Source: Betaproteobacteria bacterium
Lineage (GTDB): Bacteria; Pseudomonadota; Gammaproteobacteria; Burkholderiales; SG8-41
DNA length: 64,000 nt
Direction: 5' to 3'
Assembly: GCA_028292435.1 (NCBI GenBank)
Contig: JAQGMI010000060.1
Span: forward strand, 1-64,000
Shown: positions 42,725-53,144 of the stretch, piece after piece
Layout of the letters: every line of letters starts with the position of its first letter
Position numbering within the stretch: position 1 is the stretch's first letter
Notes under the pieces: model-generated
Seen by the model: only the letters and a program-made list of their open reading frames with translations
Databases searched by the model: none
What the model was told of the DNA's origin: nothing
Program-made: the position numbers and the translations under genes

Positions 42725-44749
42725 ATGAGAACTGCCTGGATCAGCGCAATGTGCGGCTTGTTGGCATGCGTCGACGCACATGCCGTGGTGACACGAATCG
42801 CGATCGATACGGTTGACGCCCCGACCTTCGACGCGCGCGAATTCGGCGCGGTTGGCCGCTACGAGAAGTTGTCCGGCAAGGCGTTTGGCGAAGTCGATCC
42901 GGCCGATCCGCTGAATGCGGGCATCACTTACATTCAGGATGCGCCGCGCAACGCGCGCGGCCGCGTCGAGTATGTGGTGGACATCAGCATCTTGAAGCCG
43001 ATCGAACCGTCGCGCGGCAACGGCACCTTGCTCTACGACGTCGTCAATCGCGGCGCGCGGCGGGCGTTCGATGTGTTCCACGTCGGCCCGGGCGGCGGCA
43101 ATAATCCTTCGAAGGCCGCGGATGTCGGCGATGCCTATCTGCTGCGTCAGGGCTACACGCTCGTCGTCAGCGGCTGGCAGGCCGACCTGCCGAAAGATCC
43201 CGAGGAGTTCAATGCGTATTTTCCGGTCGCCAAACGCGGGGCGGCGCCGATCGCGAAAACGATCAGCGTCGAGTTGATCGTCACCAAGCCGGCTTTCACG
43301 CTGCCCATCGGCTGGGACAACGGGCGCGCGCTGTTGCCGTACTCGACGATTGAACGGCAGGCGCAGCGCGCGCGGCTGATCCGCCGCGCGCATGCCGACG
43401 CCGCGGACGAAGTCATTGCGCGCAACGAATGGTCGTTTGGCGCTTGTCCGGACGGCAAGACGGTGACCGAGTCGCTGACCGACATCTGCCTGCCGGCCGG
43501 ATTTTCTCCCGACGCCGTGTATTACCTGAGCTATCTTGCTTACGATCCGATCGTCATGGGCCTCGCGTTTGCCGCGACGCGCGACGTCGTTTCGTTTCTG
43601 CGTTACGACACGAGCAGCGCGAATCCGCTGATCGCGCGTATCGGCCGCGACCTGCAACCGAACGCCATCCGCCGCACCATCATGTTCGGCCGCTCGCAAA
43701 GCGGCCGCTTTGCCAAGGATTTTGTTTACCAGGGTTTCAACCAGGACGAAGCGAAGCGCGTCGTATTCGACGGTACCATCGAGCTCACCGGCGGCGGACG
43801 GTTGACGAACGTCAACAGCGAATTCTCGATGCCGGGCCGGTTCTCGACCACGCTCGTCGGACATTTCACGGGGGGCGACCAATTCCCTTTTACGTACGAG
43901 ACGCTGAAAGATCCGGTGAGCGGCCGCACCGACGGCCTCCTGGAGCGCTGCCGCGCGCAGGGCGTGTGTCCGAAAATCATGCACTGGGATTCGGGCACCG
44001 AACCGTGGGGCGCGCGCGCGTCGCTCGTGCGCACCGATCCGCTCGGCAAAACCGACGTCAAGATCCCGGATAACGTGCGGTTTTATTACTTTGCCGGCAC
44101 CCAGCATGTGCCGGCCGGCGTGTCGGCCGGCGCCGGCATCTGTCAATCGGCGCCAAACCCGAATCCGTACCGCGAAGCCGCGCGCGCGTTGCTTGCCGCC
44201 ATGAACGACTGGATAAGCGCCGGTAAGGCGCCGCCCGCGACGCGCTATCCGTCGCTCGCCGACCGGACGCTCGTGCGGCCGCTGCCGCAGCGCGAATTCG
44301 GCTTCCCGGAAATTCCGGGCAAGCGCTACACCGGCGAGGCCAATCACCTGTTCATGAACGACGACAGCGAGCCGCCGCGCCATGTGAAAGGCAAGCAGTA
44401 CACCGTGCTGGTGCCCAAGGTCGATCGTGACGGCAATGAAGTCGCGGGCGTGCGCTCGGCGACGCTGCAGGTTCCGCTCGGCACTTATACCGGGTGGGGG
44501 CTGCGCAAGAAAGGCTACATGGAAGACCGCTCGTGCTACCTGCAGGGCACTTTTATTCCATTCGTCCGTTGGCGCATCGACCGCGGCAACGATCCGCGAC
44601 GCTCGCTCGAAGAGCGCTACGTCAGCAAGGACAATTACGTGAAGCTCGTCGATGCAGCGGCCCAGCGCTTGCAACAGGAAGGATTCCTGCTGCCTGAAGA
44701 CGCGCAGAGGATTTCACGCGAGGCGCGCGAGCTGTATCTCGGATTTTGA
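42725..44749 (+). CDS. large secreted alpha/beta hydrolase domain-containing protein (copy 1)
   Basis: A 674-residue protein with a short signal peptide (cleavage near residue 19) and a large alpha/beta-hydrolase domain family that annotation pipelines call alpha/beta hydrolase domain-containing protein. The likely nucleophile is S in MFGRSQSGRF, followed by VYQGFNQDEAKRVVFDG. HVPAGVSAGAG and HLFMNDD segments provide candidate histidines. It is about 40% similar by eye to the copy at 59266. Probably periplasmic. It lies divergent from Bug copy 10; hydrolysis of an ester or amide and uptake of the released acid is a plausible pairing. Confidence 0.8.
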   Translation: MRTAWISAMCGLLACVDAHAVVTRIAIDTVDAPTFDAREFGAVGRYEKLSGKAFGEVDPADPLNAGITYIQDAPRNARGRVEYVVDISILKPIEPSRGNGTLLYDVVNRGARRAFDVFHVGPGGGNNPSKAADVGDAYLLRQGYTLVVSGWQADLPKDPEEFNAYFPVAKRGAAPIAKTISVELIVTKPAFTLPIGWDNGRALLPYSTIERQAQRARLIRRAHADAADEVIARNEWSFGACPDGKTVTESLTDICLPAGFSPDAVYYLSYLAYDPIVMGLAFAATRDVVSFLRYDTSSANPLIARIGRDLQPNAIRRTIMFGRSQSGRFAKDFVYQGFNQDEAKRVVFDGTIELTGGGRLTNVNSEFSMPGRFSTTLVGHFTGGDQFPFTYETLKDPVSGRTDGLLERCRAQGVCPKIMHWDSGTEPWGARASLVRTDPLGKTDVKIPDNVRFYYFAGTQHVPAGVSAGAGICQSAPNPNPYREAARALLAAMNDWISAGKAPPATRYPSLADRTLVRPLPQREFGFPEIPGKRYTGEANHLFMNDDSEPPRHVKGKQYTVLVPKVDRDGNEVAGVRSATLQVPLGTYTGWGLRKKGYMEDRSCYLQGTFIPFVRWRIDRGNDPRRSLEERYVSKDNYVKLVDAAAQRLQQEGFLLPEDAQRISREARELYLGF

Positions 44750-44907
44750 GCGTCGTTGCGGGCAAAAATCACGCTTGCGCCGTCAGCCTGATGCAAGCTT
44801 TGTATTGCAAGTTGTAACAACGGTAAACGTTTGTAGCAGTCATCGACTCGCCGGCAGTCGCATCGTTTAATTCAGTCAGAGGGCTGAACTTTACGAAGGA
44901 GACTGCC

Positions 44908-45072
44908 ATGACGACACTACTGCATTATCTGCCGCACTTTCTGTTTTTCGGCCTCGGACTGCTGGCGCTGGGCGCGTTGTTCGGCAGTGACGGCCGCAAA
45001 AAGCACGCGCAGCCGCAACGCGTGCGGCACCAGCACTATCAATGGAACGATCAGGACCCGCGCCGCGGTTAG
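44908..45072 (+). CDS. small single-pass membrane protein
   Basis: A 54-residue protein beginning MTTLLHYLPHFLFFGLGL. GAAGGAG lies seven bases before the ATG. Residues 7-26 form one hydrophobic helix, and the remainder is polar and basic with several His and Gln (HQHYQWNDQD). The gene ends 18 bases before the convergent uvrA stop. No domain is recognised. The good start signal and membrane helix make it a likely real small protein. Confidence 0.55.
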   Translation: MTTLLHYLPHFLFFGLGLLALGALFGSDGRKKHAQPQRVRHQHYQWNDQDPRRG

Positions 45073-45090
45073 AGGCTAGCGGATGGCGAA

Positions 45091-48000
45091 TCAAGCGCTG
45101 CGCTCGGCGAGAAACTCGCCAAGCACGCGCGTCGTGTGAGACGGCGATTTCGTCTTGATGATGGCGCCCGGCGCGCCTTGCGCGACCAGCCGGCCGCCGC
45201 CATCGCCGCCTTCAGGTCCGAGATCGAGGATCCAGTCGGCGTCCGCCATCACATCGAGATTGTGCTCGATCACGACGACGGTGTTGCCCGCGTCGACGAG
45301 GCGATGCAAAACCAGGATCAGTTTCTCGACGTCGGCCATGTGCAGTCCGACAGTCGGCTCGTCCAATACATATAAGGTATGTTTTTGCGCCCCGGCCCGT
45401 CCCGGCCGCGCCCCGGCATCATCGCTGCCGATACGTACTTTGGCGAGTTCCGTCACGAGCTTGATGCGCTGCGCTTCACCGCCCGACAAGGTCGGGCTTT
45501 GCTGGCCCAGCGTCAGATAACCCAGACCGACGTCTTGCAACAGGCGCAGCGCGTGATGAATCGACGCATGGGCGCTGAAAAACTCGACCGCTTCGTCGAC
45601 GTTCATCGCGAGCACGTCGCCGATCGACTTGCCTTTGAAACGCACGGCGAGCGTTTCGGGATTGAAGCGCGCGCCGTTGCACACTTCGCACAGCACTTTG
45701 ACGTCGGGCAGAAAATTCATTTCGATGCGCTTGATGCCCTGGCCTTCGCAGCCCTCGCAGCGCCCGCCGTTCGTGTTGAACGAGAAGCGGCTCGCGGTAT
45801 AGCCGCGTATGCGCGCTTCGCTGGAGTCCGCAAACAGGCGGCGTATCGTGTCCCAGAAACCGACATAGGTCGCAGGGCAGGAGCGCGGCGTCTTGCCGAT
45901 CGGGGTCTGGTCGACTTCGAGCACGCGGCCGACCTGTTGCCAGCCCTTGATGTTTTTGCAGCCGACCAGTGCCGGCGTTTTCTTCTTGTTGTGTTCACCC
46001 ACGCGCTGGGCGAGGTTCGTATACAGGACATCGCGCGCGAGGGTGGATTTGCCCGAACCTGAGACGCCGGTGACGACGATGAGCCGGCCAAGCGGCACGC
46101 GAACATTCACATTGTGCAGATTGTGCAGGCTCGCGCCGACGATTTCGATCGCCGGCGTTTGCGGATGAACTTCGCGCGACGGATGGAGCGGATGCTTGAG
46201 TGGTTCGCGCAGGAAGCGACCCGTGATCGACGCCGGGTTCTGCATGAGTTCCGCCGCCGAACCGTGAGCGATCACTTCGCCGCCGCGCTTGCCCGCGCCC
46301 GGCCCCAGATCGATCACATGCGCCGCGCGCCGGATCGTGTCTTCGTCATGTTCGACCACGAGCAGCGTGTTGCCTTTCGCCTGCAGTTTTTCAAGCGTGT
46401 CGAGCAGGATGCGGTTATCGCGCGGATGCAGGCCGATCGTCGGTTCGTCGAGGATGTAGCAAACGCCGCGCAGGTTCGAGCCGAGTTGCGACGCGAGGCG
46501 AATGCGTTGCGCTTCGCCGCCTGACAGCGTCGGCGCCGAACGGTCGAGCGCGAGATAACCCAGGCCGACCTGGTTCAGGAAGTCGAGCCGCGACTTCAAT
46601 TCCACGACGAGGTCGCGCGCGATTTCGGCTTCGCGCCCGCTTAATGCGATGTCACGGAAGAGCGACTCGACTTTGCCGACCGCGAGCGCGGTGATGTCGG
46701 CGATCGTATGGCCCTGGTAGCGCACGGCGAGCGCTTCGCGATTGAGCCGCCTACCGTTGCAGGCGGGGCAGGTCTCGTCGACCTCGAGCCATTCGATCCA
46801 CGAATCGAGGACATGATCGTCGGCGCCCGTTTTGGCGCGTTCGTCGTCCCAGTCGACGCCGGTCAGCTTCAGGCCGGTGCCATAGCATTCGCCGCACCAG
46901 CCGTGCTTCGAATTGAACGAGAAGAGCCGCGGATCGAGTTCCGGAAAGCTGCGGCTGCACGACGGGCACGCGCGCTTGACCGAAAACACGGTTGAGCTCA
47001 TACGCGCGAGCGCCGGATTTTTCTTCGTCATCGCCGTTTCGAGCGCTTCGAGCGGCGCCAGCACGTGCACGATGCCTTTGCCCAGATCGAGCGCCTGCGT
47101 GAGCGCGCTGCGCAATGCCGATTCGTCATTGGCGGCAACGCGCACGTCGGCGACCGGGAGCTCGATGTTGTGCTCTTTAAAGCGGTCAAGCCGCGGCCAT
47201 TTATCCGTCGGTATGAATTCGCCGTCGACGCGCAAATGGGTGTAGCCCTTGCCGCGCGCCCATTTCGCCAGATCGGTGTAATAGCCTTTGCGCGAGACGA
47301 CGAGCGGCGCCAACAGGCCGATGCGGCTGCCTTTATATTGCTTGAGCAACCGCGCGGCGATGGCGTCGACTGACTGCGGCTCGATCGCGACATCGCAATC
47401 GGGACAGTATTGGGTGCCGAGCTTGACGAACAGCAGGCGCAGGAAATGATAAATCTCGGTCAGCGTCGCGACCGTGCTTTTGCGCCCGCCGCGGCTCGTG
47501 CGCTGCTCGATGGCGACGGTCGGTGGAATGCCGAAAATCGCGTCGACATCGGGTTTCGAGGCCGGCTGCACGAACTGGCGCGCATAGGCGTTCAGCGATT
47601 CCAGATAGCGGCGCTGGCCTTCGGCGAACACGATGTCGAACGCGAGCGTACTTTTACCGCTGCCCGAGACACCGGTCACGACCGTGAACACGTTGCGCGG
47701 AATCGTGACGTCGATGTTCTTCAAATTGTGTTCGCGTGCGTTGTGGATCCTGATTTCCGCGGCGGCAAACGAAGGTTTGCGCTTGGTTTCTGGCTCGCGC
47801 ACGCTCAAGGGCAGGGCCGGAATGGAGTCTCCGGCCAGCGCCGCCGCATATTCCCGCAACGCCTTGCCGGTATGCGAAGTCGGATGCGCCTTGATGGCAT
47901 CAGGCATGCCGGTGCACACGATTTCGCCGCCAGCGTCGCCGCCTTCAGGCCCCAAATCGATAATCCAGTCGGACGCGCCGATCACGTCGAGATTGTGCTC

Positions 48001-50811
48001 GATCACGATCAGCGAGTTGCCGGCGGCAATCAGCTGGCGAAATGCGCGCAGCAGCTTCGCGACATCGTCGAAATGCAATCCGGTCGTCGGTTCGTCGAAC
48101 AAAAACAACGAGCCGCGTTCGGTTTTGCCGAGGCTGCGCCGGCCTTGTTCGATGGCACGTTCGGCGGCTTTGGCGAGATGCCCGGCGAGCTTCAGCCGCT
48201 GCGCTTCGCCGCCCGACAGCGTCGGCACCGGCTGGCCCAGGCGCAAGTAATCGAGCCCCACGTCGGCGAGCGGTTGCAGCGCGGTCAGCACGGTTTGCTG
48301 GCCTGCAAAGAAAGTGAGCGCTTCGTTCACGGTCAGGTCGAGCACCTCGGCCACCGACTTGCCTTCGACCGTTACTTCGAGCACTTCGGGGCGGAAGCGC
48401 TTGCCGTCGCAGTCGGGGCAGCGCAAATAGACGTCCGACAAAAATTGCATTTCGACGTGTTCGAAGCCATTGCCGCCGCAGGTCGGGCAGCGGCCGTTGC
48501 CCGAGTTGAAGCTGAACGTGCCGCGCGTGTAGCTGCGTTCTTTGGCGAGCGGCGTTTGCGCAAAGAGTTCGCGAATCGCTTCGAAGGCGCCCACATAGCT
48601 CGCCGGATTTGAGCGGGTCGTGCGTCCGATCGCCGACTGGTCGACCATCACGACGTCGCCAATCAACTGATGGCCGTGAACGGCGCGATGCGCGCCGGGC
48701 GTTTCGGTCGGCTTGCCCTTGTGTTTCAAGAGTGCCGCGTAAAGCACGTCCTGGACGAGCGTCGATTTGCCGGACCCTGACACACCGGTCACGCAGACGA
48801 GCCGGTTCAGCGGCAATGCGACATTCAGGTTTTTAAGGTTGTGCTCCGTCGCGCCGGTGATTTCGATTTTCGGCCCGCCGGCGATGGGCGCAGTCGGCGC
48901 AATGCCGCTGTCCGCGCGTTTGCGGCCCGAAAGATAGTCCGCGGTCAGGGTATGCGTCGCCATCAAGCGCGCCGGCGTATCGAAGCACACGACTTCACCG
49001 CCGCGCTCGCCCGGCCCCGGGCCCATGTCGAGGATTCGATCGGCCGCGAACATGATCTGCGGCTCGTGCTCGACGACGACGAGAGAATTGCCGGCATCGC
49101 GCAGCCGCTCCATGACGCCGATCACGCGTTCCATGTCGCGCGGATGCAGCCCGATCGACGGCTCATCGAGCACGAACAGCGTGTTGACGAGCGAAGTGCC
49201 GAGCGCGGTCGTGAGATTGATGCGCTGCACTTCGCCGCCCGACAGTGTGCGCGACTGGCGGTCGAGCGTCAGATAACCCAGGCCAACCCGGGTCAGGTAC
49301 GCGAGCCGGGTGCGGACTTCTTTCAACAACAGATCGGTGGCTTCGTCCAACGCAGCAGGCAAATGCAGATGGTCGATAAACGCTTTGGTGCGCTCGATCG
49401 GCAGCAGCATTAAATCGTGAACCGTGAGTCCGGGCAGCGCGTACAAAATTTCATTGTCGTATCGCACGGTATTTGCTTTGTATCTTTGGCTTGCGGGTAG
49501 CACGCGATCGGCATCTTCTTTCGTGCCAAGCCGCCAGCTCAGTGCGTCCGGTTTCAAGCGCGCGCTGCCGCACGTTTGGCATTCGGTGTAGGCGCGGTAT
49601 TTCGACAGGAGTACGCGGATATGCATCTTGTAGGCTTTGGTTTCAAGCCACTTGAAGAAGCGCCGCACGCCGTACCACGTGCCGGGCCACGATGTTTTCC
49701 AGTTGACCCACGTGTTCTCGCCCTCGAGCACCCACGCTTTCTGCTTAGCAGTGAGTTCGCGCCACGGCGTATCGAGCGGAATGCCGCGCAAACGCGCGTA
49801 TTTCAGGATGTCGTCCTGACTTTCGGAGAAGCTCGGCGTCTGCCATGGCCGCACCGCGCCTTCTTTCAATGTCTTGGACTCGTCGGGAACGATCAAACCG
49901 AAGTCGACGCCGATCACGCGGCCGAAACCGCGGCAATCGTCGCACGCGCCGAGCGGCGAATTGAACGAGAAGAGGCTCGCGGTCGGCTCGGTGTAATGAA
50001 TATCGCAATCCGCGCAGTGCAAATCAGCGGAAAAACGCCAGGCAATGCTGTTGTGCGGAGCAACGCCGTCGTCGTTGTCGCCAATCGGGTACACATTGAC
50101 GCGTCCCTGCCCCACGCGCAGCGCCGCTTCGAGACCTTCTATCACTCTTACGCGCTCAGTGCTGCCAGCACGAAAACGATCCTGCACGATCTCGATGACG
50201 TTTTCATCTTCGCAATGAATGCGCGTGTAACCTTGCGCGGCGAGATGTTTTTTGATTTCAGCGACCGAAAAGTTTTTCGGCACGGTGACGGGGAACGTCA
50301 CAATCAGCCGCGGATCGCCACTCGCTTGTGCGCGCGCCAGCAACGCAGCGTAAATCGAATCAGGGGTATCGCGCTTCACGGCGCTGCCGCAACCGCGACA
50401 GAAAAGCTGCGCGGTCCGTGCGTACAGCAGCTTCAAATGATCGTTCAGTTCGGTCATCGTGCCGACCGTCGAGCGCGAAGTGCGCACCTGGTTGGTCTGA
50501 TCGATCGCAATCGCCGGCGGAATGCCATGAATCGCATCGACCTGCGGCTTATCCATGCGGTCGAGGAATTGCCGCGCGTACGGCGAGAAAGTTTCGACGT
50601 AGCGCCGCTGGCCTTCGGCATACAGAGTGTCGAACACGAGCGAAGACTTGCCCGAGCCCGAAACGCCGGTGACGACGATCAGTTCGTTCAGCGGCAGGTC
50701 GAGCGACACATTCTTCAGATTGTTCTGGCGCGCACCCGTGATCGTGATGGCCGGCGCGGCTGCGGCGTCGATGGGGGCCGATGCGATCGGCAAGTTTTCG
50801 TTGAGCTTCAT
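45091..50811 (-). CDS. uvrA: double-length UvrA (tandem excinuclease ABC subunit A)
   Basis: A 1906-residue protein made of two consecutive UvrA units. UvrA is the damage-recognition ATPase of nucleotide excision repair and is normally about 940 residues. Four Walker A motifs GVSGSGK(S/T) occur near residues 49, 680, 1050 and 1585. Four ABC signatures (LSGGExQR) follow, and each unit has its own zinc module (CPTCGGNGFEH...CPDCDG near 774; CEGCEGQG...CEVCNG near 1685). Unit 2 starts near residue 1020. Both units keep their key motifs, so a pseudo-dimer in one chain is likely. Double UvrA is known in Burkholderiales and usually coexists with a standard UvrA, which is not in this window. Confidence 0.92.
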   Translation of the reverse strand: MKLNENLPIASAPIDAAAAPAITITGARQNNLKNVSLDLPLNELIVVTGVSGSGKSSLVFDTLYAEGQRRYVETFSPYARQFLDRMDKPQVDAIHGIPPAIAIDQTNQVRTSRSTVGTMTELNDHLKLLYARTAQLFCRGCGSAVKRDTPDSIYAALLARAQASGDPRLIVTFPVTVPKNFSVAEIKKHLAAQGYTRIHCEDENVIEIVQDRFRAGSTERVRVIEGLEAALRVGQGRVNVYPIGDNDDGVAPHNSIAWRFSADLHCADCDIHYTEPTASLFSFNSPLGACDDCRGFGRVIGVDFGLIVPDESKTLKEGAVRPWQTPSFSESQDDILKYARLRGIPLDTPWRELTAKQKAWVLEGENTWVNWKTSWPGTWYGVRRFFKWLETKAYKMHIRVLLSKYRAYTECQTCGSARLKPDALSWRLGTKEDADRVLPASQRYKANTVRYDNEILYALPGLTVHDLMLLPIERTKAFIDHLHLPAALDEATDLLLKEVRTRLAYLTRVGLGYLTLDRQSRTLSGGEVQRINLTTALGTSLVNTLFVLDEPSIGLHPRDMERVIGVMERLRDAGNSLVVVEHEPQIMFAADRILDMGPGPGERGGEVVCFDTPARLMATHTLTADYLSGRKRADSGIAPTAPIAGGPKIEITGATEHNLKNLNVALPLNRLVCVTGVSGSGKSTLVQDVLYAALLKHKGKPTETPGAHRAVHGHQLIGDVVMVDQSAIGRTTRSNPASYVGAFEAIRELFAQTPLAKERSYTRGTFSFNSGNGRCPTCGGNGFEHVEMQFLSDVYLRCPDCDGKRFRPEVLEVTVEGKSVAEVLDLTVNEALTFFAGQQTVLTALQPLADVGLDYLRLGQPVPTLSGGEAQRLKLAGHLAKAAERAIEQGRRSLGKTERGSLFLFDEPTTGLHFDDVAKLLRAFRQLIAAGNSLIVIEHNLDVIGASDWIIDLGPEGGDAGGEIVCTGMPDAIKAHPTSHTGKALREYAAALAGDSIPALPLSVREPETKRKPSFAAAEIRIHNAREHNLKNIDVTIPRNVFTVVTGVSGSGKSTLAFDIVFAEGQRRYLESLNAYARQFVQPASKPDVDAIFGIPPTVAIEQRTSRGGRKSTVATLTEIYHFLRLLFVKLGTQYCPDCDVAIEPQSVDAIAARLLKQYKGSRIGLLAPLVVSRKGYYTDLAKWARGKGYTHLRVDGEFIPTDKWPRLDRFKEHNIELPVADVRVAANDESALRSALTQALDLGKGIVHVLAPLEALETAMTKKNPALARMSSTVFSVKRACPSCSRSFPELDPRLFSFNSKHGWCGECYGTGLKLTGVDWDDERAKTGADDHVLDSWIEWLEVDETCPACNGRRLNREALAVRYQGHTIADITALAVGKVESLFRDIALSGREAEIARDLVVELKSRLDFLNQVGLGYLALDRSAPTLSGGEAQRIRLASQLGSNLRGVCYILDEPTIGLHPRDNRILLDTLEKLQAKGNTLLVVEHDEDTIRRAAHVIDLGPGAGKRGGEVIAHGSAAELMQNPASITGRFLREPLKHPLHPSREVHPQTPAIEIVGASLHNLHNVNVRVPLGRLIVVTGVSGSGKSTLARDVLYTNLAQRVGEHNKKKTPALVGCKNIKGWQQVGRVLEVDQTPIGKTPRSCPATYVGFWDTIRRLFADSSEARIRGYTASRFSFNTNGGRCEGCEGQGIKRIEMNFLPDVKVLCEVCNGARFNPETLAVRFKGKSIGDVLAMNVDEAVEFFSAHASIHHALRLLQDVGLGYLTLGQQSPTLSGGEAQRIKLVTELAKVRIGSDDAGARPGRAGAQKHTLYVLDEPTVGLHMADVEKLILVLHRLVDAGNTVVVIEHNLDVMADADWILDLGPEGGDGGGRLVAQGAPGAIIKTKSPSHTTRVLGEFLAERSA

Positions 50812-51199
50812 CGTTTACTAAGGCAAAAAGATCTGCGCGGCGCGCAACGAAATGCATGCACGCATGTCAGAGAAAAGTGAATGAGTCGGCTGGTTTGACT
50901 CGATGTGAATATTGTAACTGCTGTGTCAACCACTGCTGGATTAAAAACGTTCGTCTCAATATGTTGCGCGAAGAACTTAATGACCCGTCCGCAGCTGTCC
51001 TACAGCACAAAAAGCCTTTTAGCGTGCGTTATCGAACATATGTTGCAGTAGCCGCTAGCTATCTTTTTAAGCATGAGAAAGATTGCATTTTTCACCGCCT
51101 TTGAAGCATTCCGCATGAGCGGCTTGTCTATTCATCTGGCCTGTCCAGCTCGTTCGGTCATTAAGGGAGGCCGGTAGTTTACTCATTACGAGGACTCGA
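50812..51199. other. intergenic region between uvrA and prkA
   Basis: The 388 bases between the divergent uvrA and prkA starts are AT-richer than the genes and presumably hold both promoters. I see no strong hairpin, terminator or RNA gene. An 82-codon open frame at 50856-51104 lacks a ribosome binding site and any domain, and I do not consider it real. GAGGACTCG just before 51200 is the likely ribosome binding site of prkA. Confidence 0.5.
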
Positions 51200-53125
51200 A
51201 TGACGACATTGCTGGAAGATTACCGGTCGAGCTATTCGACCACCCAGGAACAGGATTTAAGTCTCGAAGATTACCTGAAGCTTTGCCAAACCGATTCGTC
51301 CGCTTACGCGACGGCGGCCGAACGAATGCTCGCGGCGATCGGCGAGCCGGAGCTGGTTGATACGCGCAATGACCCGCGCCTTGGTCGTATTTTCTCCAAT
51401 CGGGTCATTCGCCGTTACCCAGCGTTTCGCGAATTTTTCGGCATGGAAGACGCGATTGAACAGATCGTTGCATTTCTGCGGCATGCCGCGCAAGGCCTCG
51501 AAGAGCGTAAGCAGATACTCTATCTGCTCGGCCCGGTCGGCGGCGGCAAGTCGTCGATTGCCGAACGGCTTAAAGCGCTGATGGAATTAAAGCCGATTTA
51601 CGCACTGGCCGGTTCGCCGGTCAACGAGTCGCCGCTCGGGCTTTTCTCCGCCGAGCGCTATGGCGAAGTGCTCGAGGCCGATTACGACATTCCACGGCGT
51701 TATCTCACCGGCATCATGTCGCCGTGGGCGATCAAGCGCCTGAAGGAATTTGGCGGCGATATCTCAAAATTCCGCGTCGCGCGCATCCAGCCGTCGGTGC
51801 TGCGGCAGGTCGCGATTGCCAAAACCGAGCCGGGCGACGAAAACAACCAGGACATCTCATCGCTCGTCGGCAAGGTCGACATCCGCAAGCTCGAAAGTCA
51901 TTCGCAGAACGACACCGACGCGTACAGTTATTCCGGCGGCCTGTGCCTCGCGAACCAGGGTCTGCTTGAGTTCGTCGAGATGTTCAAGGCGCCGATCAAG
52001 ATGCTGCACCCCCTGCTGACGGCGACCCAGGAAGGCAATTACAAAGGCACCGAAGGGTTTTCGGCCATTCCGTTCAATGGCGTCATTCTCGCTCACTCGA
52101 ACGAATCCGAATGGCAGAGCTTTCGCAACAATCGCAACAACGAGGCTTTTCTCGATCGCATTTCGATCATCAAGGTGCCGTACTGCCTGCGCGTATCTGA
52201 AGAGGTGCACATTTATCGCAAGCTTTTGACCAATTCATCGCTTTCCGGTGCACCTTGTGCGCCGGGAACGCTCGAAATGATGGCGCAGTTTTCGGTGCTG
52301 ACGCGTCTTAAAGATCCGGAAAACTCGAGCCTCTATTCCAAGCTGCGCGTTTACGACGGCGAAAGTCTCAAAGACGTCGATCCCAAAGCCAAGAACCTGC
52401 AGGAATACCGGGATTACGCGGGCCCCGACGAAGGCATGAGCGGCATCTCGACGCGCTTCGCGTACAAGATTCTGTCGGCGGTGTTCAATTACGACCAGAC
52501 GGAAATCGCCGCCAACCCGGTCCATCTCATGTACGTGCTCGAGCAGCGGCTTGCGCGCGAAGGCCTGCCCGAGGAAACGCATCGCCGCTACCTCGAGCAC
52601 ATCAAGGGCTGGATTGCGCCGCGTTACGCCGAATTCATCGGCAAGGAAATTCAGACCGCGTATCTTGAATCGTATTCTGAGTACGGCCAGAACATTTTCG
52701 ATCGTTACGTGACGTTCGCCGACTGCTGGATCCAGGAAGAAGACTTCCGCGATCCCGAAACGGGCGAGAGTTTTAATCGCAGCGCGCTCAACGACGAGCT
52801 CGAGAAAATCGAAAAGCCGGCGGGAATCGCCAATCCGAAGGATTTTCGCAACGAGATAGTCAATTTCGTGCTGCGGGCGCGCGCCGGCAACGGCGGCCGC
52901 AACCCGGCGTGGAACAGCTACGAAAAACTGCGCGAAGTCATCGAGAAGAAAATGTTCTCGAATACCGAAGATCTGCTGCCCGTCATTTCGTTCAATGCCA
53001 AGGCATCGGCCGAAGACCGTGAAAAGCACGGCGACTTCGTCGCGCGCATGGTCGCCAAGGGTTATACCGAGAAACAGGTTCGCCTGCTCGCCGAATGGTA
53101 CTTGCGGGTGCGCAAATCTTCCTGA
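51200..53125 (+). CDS. prkA: PrkA-type serine protein kinase
   Basis: A 641-residue PrkA/YeaG protein. The family has an AAA+ domain and a C-terminal kinase-like region and acts in nutrient-stress and nitrogen-starvation responses in E. coli (yeaG), and with SpoVR in sporulation of Bacillus. Walker A is GPVGGGKS (111-118). The IPFNGVILAHSNESEW segment and the C-terminal PVISFNAKAS...EKHGDFVARM are family hallmarks. Length is as expected. First gene of a three-gene operon with yeaH and spoVR homologues. Confidence 0.95.
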   Translation: MTTLLEDYRSSYSTTQEQDLSLEDYLKLCQTDSSAYATAAERMLAAIGEPELVDTRNDPRLGRIFSNRVIRRYPAFREFFGMEDAIEQIVAFLRHAAQGLEERKQILYLLGPVGGGKSSIAERLKALMELKPIYALAGSPVNESPLGLFSAERYGEVLEADYDIPRRYLTGIMSPWAIKRLKEFGGDISKFRVARIQPSVLRQVAIAKTEPGDENNQDISSLVGKVDIRKLESHSQNDTDAYSYSGGLCLANQGLLEFVEMFKAPIKMLHPLLTATQEGNYKGTEGFSAIPFNGVILAHSNESEWQSFRNNRNNEAFLDRISIIKVPYCLRVSEEVHIYRKLLTNSSLSGAPCAPGTLEMMAQFSVLTRLKDPENSSLYSKLRVYDGESLKDVDPKAKNLQEYRDYAGPDEGMSGISTRFAYKILSAVFNYDQTEIAANPVHLMYVLEQRLAREGLPEETHRRYLEHIKGWIAPRYAEFIGKEIQTAYLESYSEYGQNIFDRYVTFADCWIQEEDFRDPETGESFNRSALNDELEKIEKPAGIANPKDFRNEIVNFVLRARAGNGGRNPAWNSYEKLREVIEKKMFSNTEDLLPVISFNAKASAEDREKHGDFVARMVAKGYTEKQVRLLAEWYLRVRKSS

Positions 53126-53144
53126 GATCTACGAGGCGCGCACC

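Noticed and set aside
42650-44674. 674-residue open frame antisense to the large hydrolase gene
   Set aside because: It mirrors the real gene almost base for base, is very rich in Arg, Ala and His, and has no domain. This is the usual high-GC shadow. The same applies to the antisense frames at 369-1250, 5877-7364, 29376-30710, 47410-48612 and 49576-50880.
50856-51104. 82-residue open frame between uvrA and prkA
   Set aside because: No ribosome binding site, unusual composition and no domain; the region is more likely promoter DNA.
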